The position numbers and the translations under genes are program-made. Below are positions 21,540 through 26,306 of a DNA stretch of 26,306 nt, one piece after another; the first letter of the stretch is position 1; the number at the start of each line of letters is the position of its first letter. The stretch is from NCBI GenBank assembly GCA_964508295.1, contig CAZDSQ010000019.1, forward strand, positions 1 through 26,306, written 5' to 3'. Source of the DNA: SIG578 sp964508295. GTDB taxonomy: Bacteria > Bacillota > Clostridia > Oscillospirales > Ruminococcaceae. The notes beneath the pieces are model-generated. The model did no database searches. It had not been told where the DNA came from and was given only the letters and a program-made list of their open reading frames with translations.

Positions 21540-23450
21540 TTATTCAAGCTCAAAGGCGCCTGTGTAAAGCTGATAGTAGGTGCCCTTTTCGGCGATGAGC
21601 TTATCGTGGTCGCCACGCTCAATGATTTTGCCGTGGTCGAGCACCATAATAACGTCGCTGTTCATAACGGTTGAAAGGCGGTGTGCGATTACAAAAACCG
21701 TTCTGCCTTCCATAAGCTTATCCATACCACGCTGGACTATTGCTTCGGTGCGGGTGTCTATCGACGAGGTTGCCTCGTCCAGAATCATAACCGGCGGGTC
21801 GGCAACGGCGGCTCTTGCTATTGCAATAAGCTGGCGCTGTCCCTGCGAGAGATTTGAGCCGTTGTTTGAAAGCTCGGTGTTGTACCCCTCGGGAAGCCTT
21901 GTTATAAAATCGTCTGCGCCCGCAAGCTTTGCGGCAGCAATACATTCCTCATCGGTTGCGTCAAGTCTGCCGTAGCGGATATTATCCATAACAGTTCCCG
22001 TAAACAAATTAGTTTCCTGCAGAACTATGCCGAGAGACTGGCGCAGGTCGGATTTCTTTATCTTGTTGATATTTATGCCGTCGTAACGAATCTTACCGTC
22101 GGCAATATCGTAAAATCGGTTGATAAGGTTTGTGATGGTGGTTTTGCCCGCTCCCGTTGCGCCGACAAATGCAACCTTCTGACCCGGCTCGGCATAGACC
22201 GAAACGTTATGCAGAACGTCCTTGCCCTCTTCATAGGCAAAGTCAACGTCGGTAAGGCGAACGTCGCCGCGAAGCAGAGTGTAGGTGATACTGCCGTCGC
22301 CGTGGGGATGCTTCCAAGCCCATTTGCCTGTATGCTTATCAACCTCAGAAATGTTGCCGTTTTCGTCAACCTCAACGTTGACCAGAGTTACATAGCCCTC
22401 GTCGGCCTCCGCAGCCTCATCCATAAGGGCGAACACACGGCTTGCACCTGCCATACCCATAACAACAGAGTTTATCTGCTGGGAGACCTGATTGATGTTG
22501 CCCGTAAACTGCTTAGTCATATTAAGGAAGGGCACCAAAATACTGATGGAAAACGCCATTCCTGAAAGGCTTAAATTGGGGAGTCCTGATAAAAGGAACA
22601 GACCGCCTGCCATAGCAACCAAAACATACAGAATGTTTCCGATGTTCATAATGATAGGGCCAAGGCAGTTTGCATAGGCATTAGCCCTATAACTATCTTC
22701 AAAGAGCTGATCGTTTATCTCGTCAAAATCCTTTTGGCACTCTTGTTCGTGGCAGAAGACCTTTACGACCTTTTGACCGTTCATCATTTCCTGAACGAAG
22801 CCCTCGTTTTTGCCCATTGCCTTTTGCTGACGGACAAAGTACTTAGCTGAGCCGCCGCCTATCTTCTTGGAAACGAGCATCATAATGATAACACCGACTA
22901 TAAGAATCAGAGTCATCCAGACGCTGAAATAAAGCATTATGCAGAAAACTACGATAACGATGACCGAAGCCTGAATAAGTGAGGGAATAGCTTGGGAAAC
23001 GAGCTGGCGCAGGGTGTCGATATCGTTGGTGTAGTGGCTCATAATGTCGCCGTGCTTGTGGGTGTCAAAATACTTGATTGGGAGATTTTGCATTCCGTCA
23101 AACAAGCGGCAGCGCATTTTTGATAAGAAACCCTGGGTCATATAAGCCATAAGCTGAGTCTGGGTGGTTATGCAGATTATGGAAACGATATAAAGGCTTG
23201 CAAGTAGCAATACCATAGGGATAATTTCCTCTTTTGCCGATGCCCAGTCCCCGCTCACAAACCATTTTTCAATAGATGCGATTACGTTCTGAATAAACAG
23301 CGAGGGAATTGCAGAGGTTGCCGCAGAAAAGAGGATACAAAGAATTGCCAAAGGGAAAAGCACGGGATAAAAGCCGATGAGCATTTTTAAAACTCTGGCA
23401 ATGGGGTTTTTGCCCTTTTCAAACTTCATTTTAGGTTTATTCGGCTTCAT
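21540..23450 (-). CDS. ABC exporter, heterodimer subunit with consensus ATPase site
   Basis: A six-helix exporter domain (about 20-330) is fused to an ATPase domain. Walker A is GATGAGKT (430-437), the signature LSQGQ (534-538), and Walker B VMILDEATSS has catalytic Glu559. The H-loop His590 is in IAHRLSTV. An insert of about 37 residues (352-388) between the two domains contains TGKWAWKHPHGDG and appears in other Clostridial exporters of this type. The reading frame is open upstream, but the ATG at 23450 is preferred because AGGGGG lies 8 nt before it. With that start the gene overlaps the partner's end by 14 bp, as expected for coupled subunits. The substrate is unknown; multidrug or peptide export is typical. 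Confidence 0.92.
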   Translation of the reverse strand: MKPNKPKMKFEKGKNPIARVLKMLIGFYPVLFPLAILCILFSAATSAIPSLFIQNVIASIEKWFVSGDWASAKEEIIPMVLLLASLYIVSIICITTQTQLMAYMTQGFLSKMRCRLFDGMQNLPIKYFDTHKHGDIMSHYTNDIDTLRQLVSQAIPSLIQASVIVIVVFCIMLYFSVWMTLILIVGVIIMMLVSKKIGGGSAKYFVRQQKAMGKNEGFVQEMMNGQKVVKVFCHEQECQKDFDEINDQLFEDSYRANAYANCLGPIIMNIGNILYVLVAMAGGLFLLSGLPNLSLSGMAFSISILVPFLNMTKQFTGNINQVSQQINSVVMGMAGASRVFALMDEAAEADEGYVTLVNVEVDENGNISEVDKHTGKWAWKHPHGDGSITYTLLRGDVRLTDVDFAYEEGKDVLHNVSVYAEPGQKVAFVGATGAGKTTITNLINRFYDIADGKIRYDGININKIKKSDLRQSLGIVLQETNLFTGTVMDNIRYGRLDATDEECIAAAKLAGADDFITRLPEGYNTELSNNGSNLSQGQRQLIAIARAAVADPPVMILDEATSSIDTRTEAIVQRGMDKLMEGRTVFVIAHRLSTVMNSDVIMVLDHGKIIERGDHDKLIAEKGTYYQLYTGAFELE

Positions 23451-25185
23451 TTTCTGCACCCCCTTTAGTTTGCTGATCATATACCTCTTTATATATCTCA
23501 CTTGATTTTAAAAGCTCGCTGTGGGTGCCTAAAGCGGATATCTTGCCGTTATCCATAACTATGATAACATCGGCATCCTCAACCGATGCGATACGCTGAG
23601 CAATGATGATTTTTGTAGTTTCGGGAATATACTGTTTAAAGCCTGCTCTGATAAGGGCGTCTGTCCTTGTATCGACGGCGCTGGTAGAGTCGTCAAGAAT
23701 TAGTATCTTGGGTTTCTTTAAAAGGGCGCGTGCAATACAAAGCCTCTGCTTCTGGCCGCCCGAAACATTAGTTCCTCCCTGCTCTATTTTAGTTTCATAG
23801 CCGTCGGGGAATGACATAACAAAATCGTCTGCCTGCGAGAGCTTACAAGCCTCACGAATCTCCTCGTCGGTAGCCTCTTTATTGCCCCAGCGAAGATTTT
23901 CGTTAATAGTTCCTGCAAAGAGCAGGTTTTTCTGAAGCACCATTGCAACTGCGCCTCGAAGTGACTCAATATCGTACTCGCGGACATCTCTGCCGCCGAC
24001 ACGGATAGTGCCCTCGGTTACATCGTAAAGTCTGGGAATTAACTGAACAAGGGTGGTTTTGCTAGAACCTGTTCCGCCGATAATTCCAACCGTCATACCC
24101 GAACGTATTTTGAGATTTATATCCGAGAGAGCGAATTTTTCCGCCTTCTGCGAATACTTAAAGCTAACATTATCAAACTCGATAGAGCCGTCCTTTACCT
24201 CATAGACAGGGTTTTCAGGGTTAGAAAGCGCAGGCTTTTCTGAGAGCACCTCGCAAATTCTCTTAATCGACTCGGTTGACATAGTTATCATAACATATAT
24301 CATCGAGAGCATCATAAGCGACATAAGTATCTGCATTCCGTAGGTAAGCATTGCGGATATCTGACCGATATCAATAAGGCTTCCCTTGCTTGTGACAGTC
24401 ATATAGGAGCCGACTATAAGGACAAATATCATATTGAAATAAACGCAGAACTGCATAAGCGGTGTGTTGCAGGCTACGATTCTCTCAGCCTTTGTAAAGT
24501 CCTTACGAATCTCATCCGAGGACTTGCCGAACTTTTCTTTTTCGTAATCCTCTCTTGAAAAGCCCTTTACAACACGCATTGCGCGGACATTTTCCTCGAT
24601 AGACTCATTAAGTCTGTCATATTTTCTGAAAACTCTTCTGAAAGCAGGCATAGCCTTTCTGCTTATCATAATAAGGCCGAAAGCAAGCACGGGAATTACA
24701 ACAACAAAGGTCGAAGCAAGTGCGCCGCCCATAATATAGGCCATAATAACCGAGAAAATGAGCATAAGAGGACTGCGGATGGCAGTTCTGATAATCATCA
24801 TATACGACATCTGAACGTGCGAAATATCGGTCGTCATACGTGTTACAAGCGATGACGACGAAAATTTATCTATATTCTCAAAGGAATAACCCTGAATTCT
24901 CTCAAACATATCGTGGCGCAAATTTTTTGCAAAGCCCGCCGATGCCTTTGAACAGGCATAGCCCGCTATTGCGCCGCAGGACAGCGAAAGGCAAGCAAGG
25001 ACAGCCAAAAACACTCCGATTTTCACGACCTCGCTCATCTCAGCTCCTGCCTTGATTGAGTTAACTAAATTTGCCGTTATAAACGGAATAAAAACCTCTA
25101 TAACAACCTCCATAGTAATAAAAAAGAGGCTTACAAAGGTCGGCTTTTTGTATTCTCTTATACATTTTGCAAGCTGTTTTAACAT
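23437..25185 (-). CDS. ABC exporter, heterodimer subunit with degenerate ATPase site
   Basis: The 582-residue type IV exporter half-transporter has six membrane helices in about 1-310. The ATPase domain has Walker A GGTGSSKT (370-377), signature VSGGQ (474-478) and Walker B ILILDDST. The usual catalytic Glu is Asp499, and the H-loop His is Gln530 (IIIAQRIASV). These two changes mark the non-hydrolysing composite site of asymmetric exporters such as TM287/288 and BmrCD. Its partner, translated just after with a 14-bp overlap, keeps both residues, so the two form one heterodimer. An AAAGGAG lies 13 nt before the ATG, which is somewhat far. The promoter is at 25241-25269. Confidence 0.92.
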   Translation of the reverse strand: MLKQLAKCIREYKKPTFVSLFFITMEVVIEVFIPFITANLVNSIKAGAEMSEVVKIGVFLAVLACLSLSCGAIAGYACSKASAGFAKNLRHDMFERIQGYSFENIDKFSSSSLVTRMTTDISHVQMSYMMIIRTAIRSPLMLIFSVIMAYIMGGALASTFVVVIPVLAFGLIMISRKAMPAFRRVFRKYDRLNESIEENVRAMRVVKGFSREDYEKEKFGKSSDEIRKDFTKAERIVACNTPLMQFCVYFNMIFVLIVGSYMTVTSKGSLIDIGQISAMLTYGMQILMSLMMLSMIYVMITMSTESIKRICEVLSEKPALSNPENPVYEVKDGSIEFDNVSFKYSQKAEKFALSDINLKIRSGMTVGIIGGTGSSKTTLVQLIPRLYDVTEGTIRVGGRDVREYDIESLRGAVAMVLQKNLLFAGTINENLRWGNKEATDEEIREACKLSQADDFVMSFPDGYETKIEQGGTNVSGGQKQRLCIARALLKKPKILILDDSTSAVDTRTDALIRAGFKQYIPETTKIIIAQRIASVEDADVIIVMDNGKISALGTHSELLKSSEIYKEVYDQQTKGGAENEAE

Positions 25186-25240
25186 TTACGCTCTATTGCT
25201 CCTTTAATGGTATAAATAACTACAACATCTTAACTCTATT

Positions 25241-25269
25241 ATTATAAGATTTTTATAGTGCAAGGTCAA
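25241..25269 (-). promoter_or_regulatory. Sigma-A promoter of the ABC exporter operon
   Basis: On the minus strand TTGACC (25269-25264), a 17-bp spacer and TATAAT (25246-25241), with a leader of about 50 nt. No operator or regulator gene of the MarR, TetR or GntR type is adjacent. Confidence 0.83.
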
Positions 25270-25350
25270 GGAATATTTTGTAAAGTTTTTGTTATAAAGC
25301 AGAAAATCGGCGCAGCTTTACTGCTGTTTCTTATAAGGATGTCTTTCAGG

Positions 25351-25472
25351 CCCCCTCTGACAAGGGGGCTGGATTCTGCCAAGCAAAAGACTGGGGAGAG
25401 AATATTTCTATTCTATTTTCTCTCCCTCCGAGCAAAATCAAAGATTTTGCCCGCCTCCCTCGTCAGAGGGTG
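25351..25472. mobile_element. MITE-like palindromic repeat element
   Basis: Terminal inverted repeats CCCTCTGACAAGGG (25353-25366) and CCCTCGTCAGAGGG (25457-25470) match over 14 bp with one mismatch. Inside are the stems GGGAGAGAA/TTCTCTCCC (25394-25402 with 25418-25426) and GCAAAATC-AAA-GATTTTGC (25432-25450). It is about 120 bp, non-coding, and lies between the exporter promoter and the terminator of the carboxyltransferase gene. The CCCTCTGAC ends resemble a dispersed repeat I associate with gut Clostridia; this recollection is unchecked. Confidence 0.7.
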
Positions 25473-25479
25473 GCAAATA

Positions 25480-25512
25480 AAAAGGTCGAATTCATTATGA
25501 ATTCGACCTTTT
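25480..25512 (-). terminator. Terminator of the carboxyltransferase gene
   Basis: AAAAGGTCGAATTCA pairs with TGAATTCGACCTTTT around TTA, about 28 bp after the stop codon; the minus-strand U-run is TTTTTATTT. Confidence 0.9.
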
Positions 25513-25540
25513 AAAAATCTTTGTGAGTAAAGGTTGTTTT

Positions 25541-26306
25541 TTACAGACCTAAATCCTCAACATAAAGCTCTCTGACAGCGTTTTCGTCATCTTTGGGAGC
25601 ATATTTCTCTTTGAGGAACTTTTCAGCAACCTGCGGGAAGAGAGCGTAGCTCAGTACATCTTCTTCACATTTTGCCATATCGCCTGCTTCCTTACGGTAT
25701 TTCTCCATTTCGGGCTCAAGAAGGTCTGCGGGGCGGCAGGTGATGACCTCGTCATCGCCGATTGCCTTTTTGCGAACCTCCTCGTTTACCTTACCGGGAA
25801 CGGCACCGTACTCACCTCTTAAAAGTCCCTTAGACTCTTTGGAAACCATCTTATAGCGCTCACCCATAAGAACATTGAGAACAGCCTGAGTTCCGACTAT
25901 CTGGCTGGTAGGAGTAACGAGCGGCGGGAAGCCAAAGTCCTCACGGACTCGGGGAATCTCGGCAAGCACCTCATAATATTTATCCTCAGCGTTCTGCTGT
26001 TTGAGCTGGGAAATGAGGTTCGAAAGCATTCCGCCCGGAACCTGATAAAGCAGAGTGTTAACATCAATTTTAAGGACCTTGGGGTCAAGAATTCCCTCTT
26101 TTGTGAGCTTATCGGCGATACCGCGGAAGTAAGATGCAGCGTCGCTAAGCTTTTTAAGGTCAAGACCGGTATCTCTCTCGGTTCCCTGCAGAGCGGCAAC
26201 AAACGCCTCGGTTGCGGGCTGAGAGGTTCCGTTTCCTAAGGGAGAAAGCGCGCAGTCTACGATATCAACGCCTGCCCAAGCGGCCATAAGGTTGGTCATA
26301 TCGCCG
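25541..26306 (-). CDS. Carboxyltransferase subunit, oxaloacetate decarboxylase alpha / pyruvate carboxylase B type (5' part outside window)
   Basis: About 255 C-terminal residues are visible and the frame stays open to the window edge. GVDIVDCALSPLGNGTSQP is the end of the HMGL-like TIM-barrel carboxyltransferase domain. The rest is the conserved PYC/OadA region, with QVPGGMLSNLISQLKQQ, FGFPPLVTPTSQIVGTQAVLNVL and GEYGAVPGKVNEEVRKKA. The enzyme moves a carboxyl group between biotin and pyruvate/oxaloacetate. The protein ends in RELYVEDLGL with no AMKM biotin-lipoyl domain, so the biotin carrier must be a separate protein, as in multi-subunit Clostridial and methanogen-type systems. A first ATG at 26299 is inside the conserved domain and is not the real start. 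Confidence 0.9.
   Translation of the reverse strand, partial: GDMTNLMAAWAGVDIVDCALSPLGNGTSQPATEAFVAALQGTERDTGLDLKKLSDAASYFRGIADKLTKEGILDPKVLKIDVNTLLYQVPGGMLSNLISQLKQQNAEDKYYEVLAEIPRVREDFGFPPLVTPTSQIVGTQAVLNVLMGERYKMVSKESKGLLRGEYGAVPGKVNEEVRKKAIGDDEVITCRPADLLEPEMEKYRKEAGDMAKCEEDVLSYALFPQVAEKFLKEKYAPKDDENAVRELYVEDLGL

Noticed and set aside
21375..21674. 99-residue plus-strand frame across array C and the exporter end
   Set aside because: It runs through the hairpin array and the antisense of a conserved ABC ATPase domain.
23451..23501. 17-residue N-terminal extension of the second ABC exporter subunit
   Set aside because: The extension overlaps the partner gene further and has no ribosome binding site, whereas the ATG at 23450 has AGGGGG at good spacing.
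25258..25500. 80-residue plus-strand frame across the MITE-like element
   Set aside because: It translates the inverted repeats of the element and has no start signal or known domain.

Overview
The window looks like a chromosomal segment of a low-to-mid GC Firmicute of class Clostridia, most likely an Oscillospiraceae/Ruminococcaceae-type gut bacterium. I infer this from GGAGG-type ribosome binding sites, sigma-A promoters with TTGACA/TATAAT boxes 17 bp apart, a class B sortase, the YhaO/YhaN pair in place of classical SbcCD, GlnRS encoded beside GluRS, and a biotin-dependent carboxyltransferase subunit that lacks its own biotin domain. No rRNA, tRNA, CRISPR array, prophage or plasmid gene is visible.

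Layout on the minus strand, in transcription order from high to low coordinates. A 5'-truncated OadA/PycB-type carboxyltransferase (25541-26306) ends at a terminator. A MITE-like repeat (25351-25472) follows, then a heterodimeric ABC exporter pair (25185 to 21540). A four-gene run follows: YhaO/SbcD-like nuclease, YhaN-like ATPase, ProX-type tRNA deacylase and a sugar O-acetyltransferase (21189 to 16467). Further on are gap (12615-11578), tspO (10826-10359) and gltX-glnS (10255-6939). Next is the translationally coupled NUDIX-DUF523-YgjP run (6637-5218), and last a sulfur-transfer operon: cysteine desulfurase, thiI, and a CinA-sortase fusion (5146-101). On the plus strand are a RAYT transposase (10966-11445), a soluble PAS histidine kinase (12858-14012) and a GH94-type glycoside phosphorylase (14118-16427).

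Most genes are housekeeping: translation (gltX, glnS, ProX), tRNA thiolation (desulfurase and ThiI), glycolysis (gap), sugar phosphorolysis, DNA-end processing and export. Three things stand out. (1) A family of multi-branched hairpin arrays lies in the 3' untranslated region of three unrelated minus-strand genes (1-89 truncated, 6721-6924, 21333-21528). The two complete copies have four 7-8 bp rungs per side, three side hairpins left, one apical hairpin and three side hairpins right, followed by a larger hairpin ending 11-14 nt from the upstream gene's stop codon. Rung sequences and arm sequences differ, yet pairing and an apical motif are kept. (2) One 895-residue reading frame joins a complete cytosolic CinA to a membrane-anchored class B sortase with a Ser/Thr/Glu-rich tail. 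(3) A RAYT gene carries an exact 26-bp inverted pair of REP-like palindromes inside its own coding sequence, in frame, and a REP/inverse-REP doublet just downstream.

Limits: all calls come from reading motifs and pairing by eye. No homology search, RNA folding or promoter scoring was run.
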